Positions 7,765 to 16,855 of a DNA stretch of 50,054 nucleotides are shown one piece after another. The notes beneath the pieces are model-generated. The model had not been told where the DNA came from and ran no database searches. It saw only the letters and a program-made list of their open reading frames with translations. The stretch spans positions 1-50,054 of the forward strand of contig JBAZZU010000016.1 in assembly GCA_041658605.1 (NCBI GenBank). The letters run 5' to 3'. The translations under genes and the position numbers were made by a program. Each line of letters begins with the position of its first letter. Position 1 is the stretch's first letter. This DNA comes from JBAZWE01 sp041658605. Lineage in GTDB: Bacteria; Actinomycetota; Thermoleophilia; BMS3ABIN01.

Positions 7765-8868
7765 GTGCCGGCGCCATTCAAATTTGATATCGAACATTCG
7801 GATGGCGCCGCCCGCGCCGCCGTTCTAACAACACCCCACGGGCAAGTAGTGACGCCCTGCTTCATGCCGGTGGGAACCCAGGCGACGGTGAAGACGCTTT
7901 CGCCGCGCGACCTTAATGAAGCGGGGGCGGGGATGATCCTCGCCAACGCCTATCACCTCTATTTCCGTCCCGGCGCCGACCTGATCGCTTCCCTTGGGGG
8001 CCTGCACCGGTTCATGTCCTGGGAGCGGCCCATTCTCACCGACAGCGGCGGTTTTCAGGTCTTCAGCCTTGGGGGTACGGCTAAAATCAAGGACGACGGT
8101 GTCGAGTTCAAATCCCTCTACGATGGTTCGACGCATATATTCACACCTGAACTGGCCACGGTGATCCAGGAGAAACTGGGCGCTGATGTCATCATGTGCT
8201 TCGACGAGTGCGCGCCGTCGGGTGTCGACAGCGCCTACCTGAAGGAATCAGTGGAACGAACCGTGCGCTGGGCCGCCCGCTGCCAGAAAGCCCTTAGCCG
8301 GGACGACCAGCTGCTGATGGGAATAATCCAGGGCGGCATCGATCACGAGCTCAGGCGCGAGAGCGCCATGCGCACGCTGGAGCTGGGGTTCGGCGGTTAC
8401 GCCATCGGCGGCCTGAGCGTGGGGGAAGAACGTGGCGCCATGCTGGAGACGATGAATTTTACCGCGGACCTGTTACCCGTCGAAAAGCCCCGCTACTTCA
8501 TGGGTCTCGGAGATCCCGCGGGCATCATCGACGCCATCGCCGCCGGCATCGACATGTTCGATTGCGTCCTGCCCACGAGGATCGCGCGCAATGCCGGCGC
8601 TTTCACTTCCTCGGGGCGGCTCAACATGCGCAACGCCTCGTACGCAGACCAGGACGGGCCATTAGAGCCCGGCTGCGGCTGCTACACTTGCCGGAACTTC
8701 AGCCGCGCCTACCTGCGGCACCTGGTCACACAGAAGGAGATACTGGGTATGCATCTGCTGTCTCTACACAACGTTTCCTTTCTGCTAGACTTGACGCGGC
8801 AGGCCCGCGGCGCCATCGCGGCCGGCTGTTTTGATGAGTTCAGAAAATCAGCAACCCCCGGGTTCTGA
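7765..8868 (+). CDS. tgt: tRNA-guanine transglycosylase Tgt
   Basis: Tgt exchanges guanine 34 of the GUN-anticodon tRNAs for preQ1, the step before QueA. The 367-residue protein starts with GTG 7765 behind a strong AGGAGG. Catalytic residues are present: Asp93 in LTDSGGFQVFSL and the nucleophile Asp266 in DMFDCVLPTR. The zinc site is Cys304, Cys306, Cys309 and His335 (CGCYTC...LLSLHN). The substrate-binding GIIQGG and GGLSVGE motifs are intact. It completes the queuosine set with queH and queA, although two minus-strand genes separate it from them, and it leads directly into yajC. Confidence 0.98.
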   Translation: MPAPFKFDIEHSDGAARAAVLTTPHGQVVTPCFMPVGTQATVKTLSPRDLNEAGAGMILANAYHLYFRPGADLIASLGGLHRFMSWERPILTDSGGFQVFSLGGTAKIKDDGVEFKSLYDGSTHIFTPELATVIQEKLGADVIMCFDECAPSGVDSAYLKESVERTVRWAARCQKALSRDDQLLMGIIQGGIDHELRRESAMRTLELGFGGYAIGGLSVGEERGAMLETMNFTADLLPVEKPRYFMGLGDPAGIIDAIAAGIDMFDCVLPTRIARNAGAFTSSGRLNMRNASYADQDGPLEPGCGCYTCRNFSRAYLRHLVTQKEILGMHLLSLHNVSFLLDLTRQARGAIAAGCFDEFRKSATPGF

Positions 8869-8923
8869 TGCAGTGGTTATAATTCGATAGCTATCTGAAA
8901 ACCATACTGGGAAAGGAGACGAC

Positions 8924-9358
8924 TTGCTGGCATCAGTTATAAATTTCGCGTTTACGGTTGCCCAGGTTACGACTGCGGCTGCTGAAACTGGAGGAACCGA
9001 GGAGGCACCCGCCACGACCGAAACGAGCGGCATTTTCGGCGGCGGCACAACAACGATGATCATCTACATAGCGGCGTTTGTGGGAATATTCTACTTTCTC
9101 CTCATCCGCCCTGGACAGAAGCAGAAGAAGGCCCACCAGGAACTGGTGGAATCACTGAAAAAGGGTGACGAGGTGATGACGTCCGGCGGCATATTCGGTG
9201 TCATCACGCAGGTTAAAGAAGACTACGTCATGGTGGAGATTGCGAAAAAAACAGAGGTCAAACTTTCCCGGAATTCCATCGCGCGCACGACCAGCGCTGA
9301 AGAACCTGTTGAGGAGGAAGAGGAAGAGACCGAAGAGGAAGAGGTTCAGGCGGACTGA
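8924..9358 (+). CDS. yajC: Preprotein translocase subunit YajC
   Basis: YajC is the small membrane partner of SecDF in the Sec translocon. The 144-residue protein starts with TTG 8924, eight bases after AAAGGAG. It has one transmembrane segment (about residues 45-64, MIIYIAAFVGIFYFLLIRP) followed by the typical cytoplasmic domain with KKGDEVMTSGGIFGVI. The roughly 40-residue N-terminal extension is rich in Ala, Thr and Glu, and the C-terminus is a strongly acidic tail of Glu repeats. Both are additions to the minimal YajC. secD begins 92 bp downstream and the order yajC-secD-secF is the classical operon. Confidence 0.93.
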   Translation: MLASVINFAFTVAQVTTAAAETGGTEEAPATTETSGIFGGGTTTMIIYIAAFVGIFYFLLIRPGQKQKKAHQELVESLKKGDEVMTSGGIFGVITQVKEDYVMVEIAKKTEVKLSRNSIARTTSAEEPVEEEEEETEEEEVQAD

Positions 9359-9450
9359 TTTTGACACCCCTGACCTTTTCGCCTATGCTTTCGTTTGGCC
9401 CTGTGTTTGCCTGTGCGGGGCTGTTTCTGCAATTTAAGCGGGAAAAATAA

Positions 9451-10860
9451 TTGACTGACAAACAGAAAAATCTTCTTATCCTGGGCATCATGCTCCTGCT
9501 TGTCGCCGTCTCGGTTTACATGATCTACCCGCCGGGCGAGAAGACAAAGCTGGGCCTCGACCTGCAGGGCGGCCTCGAAGTCATCCTGGAAGCACAGGGC
9601 GATGTCACCAAGGAGAAGATGGATCAGGCGGAGCTTGTGGTCCGTAACCGTGTCGATAAACTCGGTGTTTCCGAGCCGGCCATCAGCATCCAGGGCGGCA
9701 ATCAGATATCGGTAGGGCTCGCGGGCGTAACGAACGTCGATGAGGCAATGAACCTGATCGGCAAGACCGCTCTCCTGGAGTTCAAGAAGTACGACAATAA
9801 TCTCACCTCGCAGGTTCGCTCGGGCACAATTACACCCGACAAGCTGCCGCCGGAAAAACAGCTTCTCACCCAGACGCTCCGCGATGAAAAGACTGGCGAG
9901 GTCATGAGGGATGAGAATAACCAGATTATTCGCGTAGCGGTCGTAGTCGATCGCGAGCCCCTTATGACCGGTGACGCTCTCGACGGCGCGCAGATCGGCA
10001 CCGACCAGGTCGGACGCTCCAAGGTCGATATGAGTTTTACCGACGCCGGCTCGAAAAAATTCTCACAGGTGACCGAAAGCTTGGCCAACGCCGGGGCGAT
10101 CACAGGTCAGACACAGCAGATGGCCATCGTCCTCGATGACGAGGTTGTCTCCGCCCCGACGGTCAAGGACAAGATCACCAGCGACAAGGCAGAGATCACG
10201 GGCAACATGCCCATCAAGGAGATCGAGAACATCGTGCTCGTTCTACAGACGGGCGCTCTGCCGGTGGAACTGAAGACGGTCGACAAGAACGAGATCAGCG
10301 CCACCCTGGGCAAGGACTCCTTGAAGCAGGGCCTTCTCGCCGGTATGGTCGGCCTGATAATCGTGATGGTCTTCATGCTGGTTTATTACCGCCTGCTGGG
10401 TGTAGTCGCCGATATCGCGCTGATAATCTACGGGCTGCTTTTCTATGCAGCGCTGACCAACCCGTGGTATCCGGCGACCCTGACGCTGCCCGGCATCGCC
10501 GGCATGATGCTGACGATCGGCGTCGCAGCTGACGCCAACGTTGTCATCTTTGAGCGCATCAAGGAAGAGGTCAAGAAGGGCAAGACGATCCGCTCGGCGG
10601 TAAACTCCGGCTACAGCAAGGGTTTCAAGACGATTCTGGATGCCAACGCCGTGACACTGATCACGGCCGGCGTCATATTCATGGTGGCCACCGCGGGCGT
10701 CAAGGGATTTGCCCTGACGCTGATGATCGGTGTGGTCATCAGCATGTTCACGGCGGTCCTGGCCACGCGCGCCATGCTGGCGCTGCTGGCAAACCTGAAA
10801 CTTTTTAACAATCCCAGGCTTATGGGGATGAAGTTCGAGAAGAAGGACGCGGAAAAGTGA
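9451..10860 (+). CDS. secD: Protein translocase subunit SecD
   Basis: SecD forms with SecF a proton-motive-force-driven unit that helps pull proteins out of the Sec channel. The 469-residue protein starts with TTG 9451. It has an N-terminal membrane segment (about residues 7-26), the P1 motif LGLDLQGGLEVILEA, a large extracytoplasmic domain up to about residue 280, and a C-terminal bundle of membrane helices containing TIGVAADANVVIFERIKEE, the conserved block with the essential Asp. Length fits the shorter Gram-positive-type SecD. secF overlaps its stop codon, indicating translational coupling. Confidence 0.97.
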   Translation: MTDKQKNLLILGIMLLLVAVSVYMIYPPGEKTKLGLDLQGGLEVILEAQGDVTKEKMDQAELVVRNRVDKLGVSEPAISIQGGNQISVGLAGVTNVDEAMNLIGKTALLEFKKYDNNLTSQVRSGTITPDKLPPEKQLLTQTLRDEKTGEVMRDENNQIIRVAVVVDREPLMTGDALDGAQIGTDQVGRSKVDMSFTDAGSKKFSQVTESLANAGAITGQTQQMAIVLDDEVVSAPTVKDKITSDKAEITGNMPIKEIENIVLVLQTGALPVELKTVDKNEISATLGKDSLKQGLLAGMVGLIIVMVFMLVYYRLLGVVADIALIIYGLLFYAALTNPWYPATLTLPGIAGMMLTIGVAADANVVIFERIKEEVKKGKTIRSAVNSGYSKGFKTILDANAVTLITAGVIFMVATAGVKGFALTLMIGVVISMFTAVLATRAMLALLANLKLFNNPRLMGMKFEKKDAEK

Positions 10861-11774
10861 TGCATTACGATTTCATGGGCAAGAAGTATATCTGGTTCAC
10901 CATCTCCGCCATTGTCGTCCTGGTCGGGTTGATCAGCCTGTTCACCAGGGGACTGAACCTGAGTATCGACTTCGAGAGCGGCAACCGGCTGGTAACCAGC
11001 TTTTCGCAGGAAACCAGCGTGGATGGGGTACGCGATGTCATCAGCAAGGCGGGTTACAGCGATGCCGTAGTGCAGACGATCGGAGAGCAGCGCTACCAGA
11101 TAACCCTGCCGGCGCTTTCCCTCGAAGAGGAGGCTACCATCGTCTCGGAGCTGGACAGTTCCTACGGCGTCACGGAGAAATCGTGGAAGAGCGTGGGTCC
11201 GACTTTCGGACGCCAGGTGGTCGACTCAATGCTGAAAGCGGTGATCATCGCCTGGATCCTGATCATCGCCTACGTTTCGTTCCGCTTTGAGTTCAAGGCC
11301 GCCGTGGCGACCATCGCCGCCCTGCTGCACGACCTTCTGATCACGGTTGGCGTTTATTCGATAACCGGCCGGGAGGTCACGACTGCGACCGTAGCCGCTG
11401 TTTTGACCGTGCTCGGTTATTCACTATACGACACGATCATAGTCTTCGACCGTATCCGTGAGAACACCCCCAAGGCTCGCAGGGGCGGCTATGAGGAAAT
11501 GGTCAACCAGTCGATCTGGGAGGTAATGACCAGGTCCATCATCACTACGCTCCTGACCTTGATGCCGGTCGTCTGTCTGTTCATATTCGGCGGTGAAACA
11601 CTGAAAGATTTCGCCTTTGCCCTGATCGTGGGAATCACATCAGGTGCTTATTCCTCCATATTCATGGCAGCACCCCTGCTCGCCCTCTGGAAGGGAAGAG
11701 AAAAGCAGTTCCGTCCCGGCACCAAAGGAAAAGCCACTTCCAAAGCCGGCGGCAAGGCGGCAAAAGCCCGCTGA
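10857..11774 (+). CDS. secF: Protein translocase subunit SecF
   Basis: SecF partners SecD; they are separate proteins here rather than a SecDF fusion. The 305-residue protein has an N-terminal membrane helix, the LSIDFESGNRLV motif, and the C-terminal bundle with TVLGYSLYDTIIVFDRIREN and RSIITTLLTLMPV. The start may be GTG 10857 or ATG 10860; the latter overlaps the secD TGA by one base, and both are within reach of the GAAGGA upstream. The last 30 residues are a basic Lys/Ala/Gly-rich tail. No later gene follows closely, so the operon probably ends here. Confidence 0.96.
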   Translation: MMHYDFMGKKYIWFTISAIVVLVGLISLFTRGLNLSIDFESGNRLVTSFSQETSVDGVRDVISKAGYSDAVVQTIGEQRYQITLPALSLEEEATIVSELDSSYGVTEKSWKSVGPTFGRQVVDSMLKAVIIAWILIIAYVSFRFEFKAAVATIAALLHDLLITVGVYSITGREVTTATVAAVLTVLGYSLYDTIIVFDRIRENTPKARRGGYEEMVNQSIWEVMTRSIITTLLTLMPVVCLFIFGGETLKDFAFALIVGITSGAYSSIFMAAPLLALWKGREKQFRPGTKGKATSKAGGKAAKAR

Positions 11775-11807
11775 ACCGCGTCCGGGCAGCTTCGCGTGAA
11801 GTTTCAA

Positions 11808-11825
11808 ACCCCACAGGCGCGGGGT
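11808..11825 (+). terminator. Weak hairpin after secF
   Basis: ACCCC (11808-11812) and GGGGT (11821-11825) can pair around an 8-base loop 33 bp after the secF stop, but there is no T-run directly behind it. The 162-bp spacer also holds a perfect 10-bp palindrome, CTGACGTCAG, at 11838-11847. Either could mark the end of the sec operon or a site for the next promoter; evidence is slight. Confidence 0.25.
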
Positions 11826-11936
11826 AGAAATCATTCACTGACGTCAGCTGCCGATTTATTTTTCCAGCCACGATGCCGATTGTCTTTGCGCTCCTGCATT
11901 TCCTGGGAGTTATGATGGATAACGGAGGCGATTCTT

Positions 11937-12332
11937 ATGAGCAACCTGCTTGAAAACGGCTTTCTTATGACCCTCGGGGCGGCGGCCATCACCAGGGAAG
12001 TCGCGGAATCCATCGTCGGCGAACTCGTCAAGCATGGGCAGATGACCAGTGATGAGGGACGCCAGGCGGTCGACGAGGTCATCGACAAGACAAAGGGCGA
12101 GGCGCGCTCCCTGCGAAACAGGTTCGACAAGACCCTGCAGAATAGTTTTCAGGACCTGGGGCTGGCGCCAAGACAGCAGATGGAGGACCTTCAACTGAAG
12201 GTGGCACAGCTGGAACACCGCATTAACCTGCTGGAAACGGCTGGTAACAAGGATGCGGATTCGGATGCTGAAGGTGGGGAAACCAGCGGCGATGGAAAGA
12301 CCGGCAAGAAGTCAAAAGGAGCCCGGCGTTAA
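11937..12332 (+). CDS. Phasin-like small helical protein
   Basis: A 131-residue, predicted all-helical protein (MSNLLENGFLMTLGAAAITR ... LQLKVAQLEHRINLLE) with a coiled-coil segment around residues 80-100 and a hydrophilic Gly/Asp/Lys tail. It resembles the short proteins grouped with polyhydroxyalkanoate granule phasins (COG3937-like). The Shine-Dalgarno sequence CGGAGG lies nine bases before the ATG. The ABC1/UbiB kinase gene begins 51 bp downstream, which suggests co-transcription. No PHA synthase gene is in the window, so a role in storage granules is unsupported and a structural or adaptor role for the kinase is equally possible. Confidence 0.65.
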   Translation: MSNLLENGFLMTLGAAAITREVAESIVGELVKHGQMTSDEGRQAVDEVIDKTKGEARSLRNRFDKTLQNSFQDLGLAPRQQMEDLQLKVAQLEHRINLLETAGNKDADSDAEGGETSGDGKTGKKSKGARR

Positions 12333-12383
12333 ACGGGGAAAGAAGAACCGGGAACCGCGGCAACAGACTTAAAGGTACCTGCA

Positions 12384-14051
12384 ATGAGAATAGCAAGCAG
12401 CGTCAGAAACGCAGACCGCATGCGGCACATCACCGAGATCGCGGTCAAACATGGTTTTGGTTATTTCTTCGAGCGCCACAACCTGCGGGGCATGCTGCCG
12501 CGCATCAAGGCGAGTCCAGCACGCCGCGTGGGAACGCGGGGCGAACACATACGCAACATGCTCGAAGACCTCGGACCGACTTTCATCAAGTTCGGGCAGC
12601 TGATGAGCACGCGCCCGGACGTGGTTCCCAACGACATCATCATCGAACTCCGAAAGCTTCAGGACGATGTCAGGCCATTCCCGGTTGACAAGGCCTACGA
12701 GACCATTGAATCCGAACTGCGCCTGACAGTCGAGCGCCTGTTCGTCGAGTTTGACGACGTGCCCATCGCCGCGGCCTCGATCGGCCAGGTGCACCGGGCA
12801 GTCCTGCCAAACGGCGACAAGGTTATCGTCAAGGTGCAGAGGCCCGACGCGGAATCCCAGATCAAGTCAGATCTGGAGCTTCTTTACCAGCTGGCGGAGC
12901 TGTTGCGGGACCACGGCGGCGAGGACATCATGATCGATCCGGTCGGCCTGGTGGACCAGTTCGCGCGCGGCATAAGAAAAGAGCTCGACTACCGGGTCGA
13001 GGCCAGGAACGCCATGCGCTTCGAGCGCAACTTCATCAATGATGACTCTGTGGTCATACCAAAAGTCTATACGCAGTACAGCACCAACCGGGTGCTCACG
13101 CTTGAATATATCGACGGCGAGCAGCTCGTCGATGTCGATATCGAGTCGATGGAGATGGTCGAGAGGAAAAGACTTGCGGTCACGATCGCGGAATGCTGGT
13201 TAAAGCAGATCTATGTCGACGGTTTTTTTCACGGCGACCCTCATCCGTCGAATATCCTGGTGCTGGACGACGGAGCCATCGCGATGGTCGATTTCGGCAT
13301 CGCCGGCCGCCTTAGCGACTCGGATCGCAATAACATAATCAATCTCTTCCTTGACGTGATGAACGAGCGGATCGAGAACATACCCAAGCGGATGTCGGCG
13401 CTGGGGGTCATGTTCCCGCGGGAGAAGGAAGCCGAATTCGTCGTCGAGGCGCGCGACATGTTCGCGAAGTACTATGGAGTCAGCCTGGGAGAACTGGATC
13501 CCGTGGGGGTCTTTCGGGATATCTTCAGCGCCATATACAGGCTCCGGATCAAGCTGCCGGTCCATTTTCTCCTGCTGGAGAAGTCGGCGGCCACGCTGGA
13601 AGGTATCGGCACCCAGATATATCCGTCTTTCAACGTTTTCGAATTCGCCCGGCCCTATACGCGCGAGTTTCTGCGGCAGCGATATTCTCCGGCAAGCATG
13701 CTGGAGAGGGGCGGTCGCGAGGTGGAGAGCTACGTAAATGTTTTTCGCGACTATCCCTTCCAGCTCCATGACACTCTGGACCAGATCAGGAACGGTGAGA
13801 TCAAGATCAATTTCGTCCATCGTAACCTGGAGGACGTGATGCAGCGTTTCACGGTTTTGACAAACCGCCTGGTTATAGCAGTCGTGCTATCTTCGCTGAT
13901 ATTGGGTTCATCGGTTATCGGCCTGTTTGCCGAGGGGGGCCCGCGTCTGCTGGGAATCTCCGTCTTCGCGCTGTTCGGTTTTCTCGTTTCAGGCTTCTTC
14001 GGCCTCTGGATAGTTGGAGGTATCATGAGATCGGGCCGACATAAGGCTTAG
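12384..14051 (+). CDS. ABC1/UbiB family atypical protein kinase
   Basis: A 555-residue ABC1K protein with the family's hallmarks: the KxGQ-type motif in TFIKFGQLMSTRPDVVP, the Ala-rich loop AAASIGQVHRAVL that replaces the usual Gly-rich loop, the ion-pair Lys in VIVKVQRP, the catalytic HGDPHPSNIL (His283 onward) and the DFG-like VDFGIAGRL (Asp303). Two membrane helices at the C-terminus (about residues 498-517 and 522-550) anchor it. Relatives (UbiB, COQ8, AarF) support isoprenoid quinone or lipid biosynthesis through ATPase activity. No quinone genes are nearby, so its lipid target here is unknown. Confidence 0.92.
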   Translation: MRIASSVRNADRMRHITEIAVKHGFGYFFERHNLRGMLPRIKASPARRVGTRGEHIRNMLEDLGPTFIKFGQLMSTRPDVVPNDIIIELRKLQDDVRPFPVDKAYETIESELRLTVERLFVEFDDVPIAAASIGQVHRAVLPNGDKVIVKVQRPDAESQIKSDLELLYQLAELLRDHGGEDIMIDPVGLVDQFARGIRKELDYRVEARNAMRFERNFINDDSVVIPKVYTQYSTNRVLTLEYIDGEQLVDVDIESMEMVERKRLAVTIAECWLKQIYVDGFFHGDPHPSNILVLDDGAIAMVDFGIAGRLSDSDRNNIINLFLDVMNERIENIPKRMSALGVMFPREKEAEFVVEARDMFAKYYGVSLGELDPVGVFRDIFSAIYRLRIKLPVHFLLLEKSAATLEGIGTQIYPSFNVFEFARPYTREFLRQRYSPASMLERGGREVESYVNVFRDYPFQLHDTLDQIRNGEIKINFVHRNLEDVMQRFTVLTNRLVIAVVLSSLILGSSVIGLFAEGGPRLLGISVFALFGFLVSGFFGLWIVGGIMRSGRHKA

Positions 14052-14125
14052 AGAGTCACCGTAACCGTCGGGCGCCCTGGCGCGCTATAGATAAAGAGTT
14101 GTTTTCCCCGAGAGGCGTCTTCTCC

Positions 14126-16051
14126 ATGAAGCTTCACACCAAACTGTATCTGTTCTTTGCCGGCACCGTGCTCCTGCCACTGCTTGTGGTTACGGTGGCG
14201 GCCAGCATTATTCTGGATCGTTCGGGGGCCGAGACATACCAGGGAAGGATACAGAGCGGACTGGCAGCGTCCTCCGCGATCGTAACGGAACAGGCGCACG
14301 CCCTGGACGCAAGCCTGCAGGGATCCCTGCAGGAAGCTGATACCGGCTCTCTGATTATCGGAGACGAAACCAGACGCCAGGCGACCATCGCGTATATCAT
14401 GCGCACGACGGGCGCGCAGGGTCTTGTGCTCAAGGACCCCTCCGGCAAAGTGATAACGCGCTCCGGAGTGGCCCAAGGCAGCCACCCCCCCCAGATCGCC
14501 GCCACGGTACGGCTTGCCGGTCCCGGGGGGGAATGGCAGATAACCGCTATGAAGCCGTTTGACGCCGACGCCCTCAACAAGGTTTTCTCGTCACAGGGGA
14601 TAGATTGGGCATTGCTGGAAAGTGGCATGGTCACCATCGGATCGCTTGCGGAGGGCGCAGGCATTCAGGGCATACCAGCGGACGGTTTTCCGGCGCGAAA
14701 TGATGATACCGCAGTTGCAGAGACGTTTACGGCCGCGATCGGCGAAGAGAGAATGATGGCGGCGGCACTGCCTGTTGCTGACACGATAGCCGATCCCGCC
14801 GTTACCCTGCTGGCAGGGGTTCCTTCCGATACGGTCGGCGCGGCTTCAACCCGGGCTCTGGAAGCCGGCCTGTTGATGATGCTGGGTGTCGCTTTTCTGG
14901 CCGTGACGCTCGGCCTGTTCCTGGCAAGGAATATAACCGGACCCTTGAGGAAGCTGACTAGCGCGACCGCCGCCGGCATCGAGGGTGACCTGGGTATGGA
15001 TATCGACGTCAGATCAAGGGATGAGATCGGCAACCTGGCCACCTCGTTCAGCCTTATGCAGACGAGCATCCGCAGCTATATTTCAGAACTGGAAGAATCC
15101 CGCACGCAGATGTTGCTGGCCCTGTCCTATGCGGGCGACATACTCGGCTCCACAACCGACAGGGAGCGGCTCATAAAAACGACGGCAGAGGCCGCCCGCC
15201 TGGCCACCGGCGCATCGGGCATATGGGTCCAGCTTTTTGGTACGGACCAACCTGGCGAGAAAGCGATTTCCGCCGCGACACCGAGAGGATATTTCAGCAA
15301 TGGCTCCGGTGAAGAAGCCGAACGGCTTGCAAAAGACGTAGCGTCCGGGAAGGCCGCAGCCGGAGAAATACGCAGTTCCAACTCATTGGAAACGGTGGCG
15401 TATCCGCTCATGCATGACCGGAAGGCTCTCGGCGCGATCGTAGCCGTGTTTGACCATGATCATCCCGTCGAAGACAGCAGGAAGAAGATCCTCAGCTCGC
15501 TTGCGATGCAGGCCGCGAGCGCGGTTGAAAATGTCAATTTCGGCGAGCTGCAGCGGCGCCTGGCGATAACCGACCCGCTGACCGGACTGTACAATTTCCG
15601 TTATCTGAGCAATAACCTCGACAGGGAGATGAGCACGAGCCAGCGTTATGGACGAGACCTGTCGGCGGCAATCCTGGATCTTGACGACTTCAAGAAGGTC
15701 AACGATACCTACGGGCATCAGGCGGGCGATGAGCTTCTGAAAGCGGTGGCCCGGGTGCTGATGGCCAACGTGCGGCAGGCGGACATGGTGACGCGTTACG
15801 GGGGGGAGGAGTTCTCGGTGATCTTTCCTGAGACCTCAAAAGAGTTCGCGCTCAAAGTCTCGGAGAAACTGCGGCGGGGCGTGGCGGGCATCAGGCTGCA
15901 CGATTATCCGGAAGTCAGGGTGACGACCAGCATCGGCGTTGCTTCATATCCAGAAGATTCCGAGGAGCAGACCGACTTGCTGATGAAAGCCGACCAGGCG
16001 CTATATCGCGCCAAGGAGTCGGGTAAGAACCGCTGCGTGCCCTACAGCTAG
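14126..16051 (+). CDS. Membrane sensor diguanylate cyclase (HAMP-GAF-GGDEF)
   Basis: A 641-residue c-di-GMP synthase. I choose ATG 14126 because AGAGG lies ten bases upstream and the protein then starts with a basic residue and a membrane helix; a TTG at 14099 would add nine residues. The order is membrane helix (about 9-30), extracytoplasmic sensor, second membrane helix (about 247-268), HAMP (about 269-322), GAF (about 345-480) and GGDEF. The active site GGEEF (559-563) is intact, and RQAD five residues before it is a consensus inhibitory I-site, so product inhibition is expected. The ligand of the outer domain is unknown. The 3' end overlaps a convergent gene by 4 bp. Confidence 0.93.
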   Translation: MKLHTKLYLFFAGTVLLPLLVVTVAASIILDRSGAETYQGRIQSGLAASSAIVTEQAHALDASLQGSLQEADTGSLIIGDETRRQATIAYIMRTTGAQGLVLKDPSGKVITRSGVAQGSHPPQIAATVRLAGPGGEWQITAMKPFDADALNKVFSSQGIDWALLESGMVTIGSLAEGAGIQGIPADGFPARNDDTAVAETFTAAIGEERMMAAALPVADTIADPAVTLLAGVPSDTVGAASTRALEAGLLMMLGVAFLAVTLGLFLARNITGPLRKLTSATAAGIEGDLGMDIDVRSRDEIGNLATSFSLMQTSIRSYISELEESRTQMLLALSYAGDILGSTTDRERLIKTTAEAARLATGASGIWVQLFGTDQPGEKAISAATPRGYFSNGSGEEAERLAKDVASGKAAAGEIRSSNSLETVAYPLMHDRKALGAIVAVFDHDHPVEDSRKKILSSLAMQAASAVENVNFGELQRRLAITDPLTGLYNFRYLSNNLDREMSTSQRYGRDLSAAILDLDDFKKVNDTYGHQAGDELLKAVARVLMANVRQADMVTRYGGEEFSVIFPETSKEFALKVSEKLRRGVAGIRLHDYPEVRVTTSIGVASYPEDSEEQTDLLMKADQALYRAKESGKNRCVPYS

Positions 16052-16539
16052 TCGTCTTTCTTCTTTTTCTGCGAGTACCAGTGGTTGTCTGACTTATTGT
16101 TCTCGCGGTTCTCGCTCGAAACGGAAACGTGCCTGTCTTCACTGTCCGACTTCTCAACATCCGGATTTTTCACGGCGGTAGTGACCGCGCCTTCACCTTC
16201 AGCAGGAGTAGAAACAGCTGTGGTCGCAACGACAATCGGAGCTGTCGCTTCTAGCTGCTGTTCAAATACCGGTTCCTCCAGGGGTGCGTTTTCCGCCGGC
16301 TGGATTGCTGGCTGGCCTAAAGCGACGATCTGCACCGGGACCGATGTCGTATGAGGCATCGCGGGCGCGTCGCTTGCCAGCGGGGCAGGTAACAGTGACC
16401 TGCCGGCAAATACAAAGAGATACAGGGATATTCCCACCAGCAGCGCCGACATGCCCGTCGCCAGCGCAACCGCATACGCAGGCCGCTCCTGGAAAAGACT
16501 CAAATAGGATGAAACTCTTTGCTTTAATCCTGAAATCAT
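16048..16539 (-). CDS. Single-pass membrane protein with low-complexity tail
   Basis: I do not recognise this protein. From ATG 16539 (AGGAAA seven bases upstream; a GTG two codons earlier is less likely) it has a short cytoplasmic N-terminus, one membrane helix (AVALATGMSALLVGISLYLF, about residues 22-41) and a long Pro/Ala/Glu/Val-rich region ending in a Ser/Asp/Asn/Lys-rich tail (YSQKKKKDD). The composition suggests a disordered extracytoplasmic stalk. It overlaps the last codons of the diguanylate cyclase by 4 bp and is divergent from the histidine kinase at 16856. Confidence 0.65.
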   Translation of the reverse strand: MISGLKQRVSSYLSLFQERPAYAVALATGMSALLVGISLYLFVFAGRSLLPAPLASDAPAMPHTTSVPVQIVALGQPAIQPAENAPLEEPVFEQQLEATAPIVVATTAVSTPAEGEGAVTTAVKNPDVEKSDSEDRHVSVSSENRENNKSDNHWYSQKKKKDD

Positions 16540-16596
16540 GATCACTTTCCTGATTTTAGTGGTCAGACAGGCACTATGTAGCCCGATAACCTGATA

Positions 16597-16627
16597 ATAA
16601 TGCTGTCCGCAAGTGAGATAATGCTGT
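16597..16627 (+). promoter_or_regulatory. Direct repeat ATAATGCTGT x2, 21-bp period
   Basis: Two perfect copies of ATAATGCTGT (16597-16606 and 16618-16627) lie 21 bp apart, two helical turns, in the 316-bp divergent region between the membrane protein gene and the histidine kinase gene. Repeats on one DNA face are typical of binding sites for response regulators or other dimeric activators. No matching factor can be named. Confidence 0.4.
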
Positions 16628-16855
16628 TTCTTGGGAAGATATAACTAATACCGGAGCCAATTAAACCTGGGTCACATTTACTTATATCGGTTTACCGGCC
16701 GAAAAACAAAACTGGCATCCGGATGTCTGATTATAGAATACCCCTATTCGCCGGTTTCGAACAGGTTATTTGCAGAGTGGGCGCATTTTCAGTTGAGGGG
16801 TCTTCATGGACCTTCAGGGTTCAGATTCGGGACTCTTAATAAACGGGAGCAGGAA

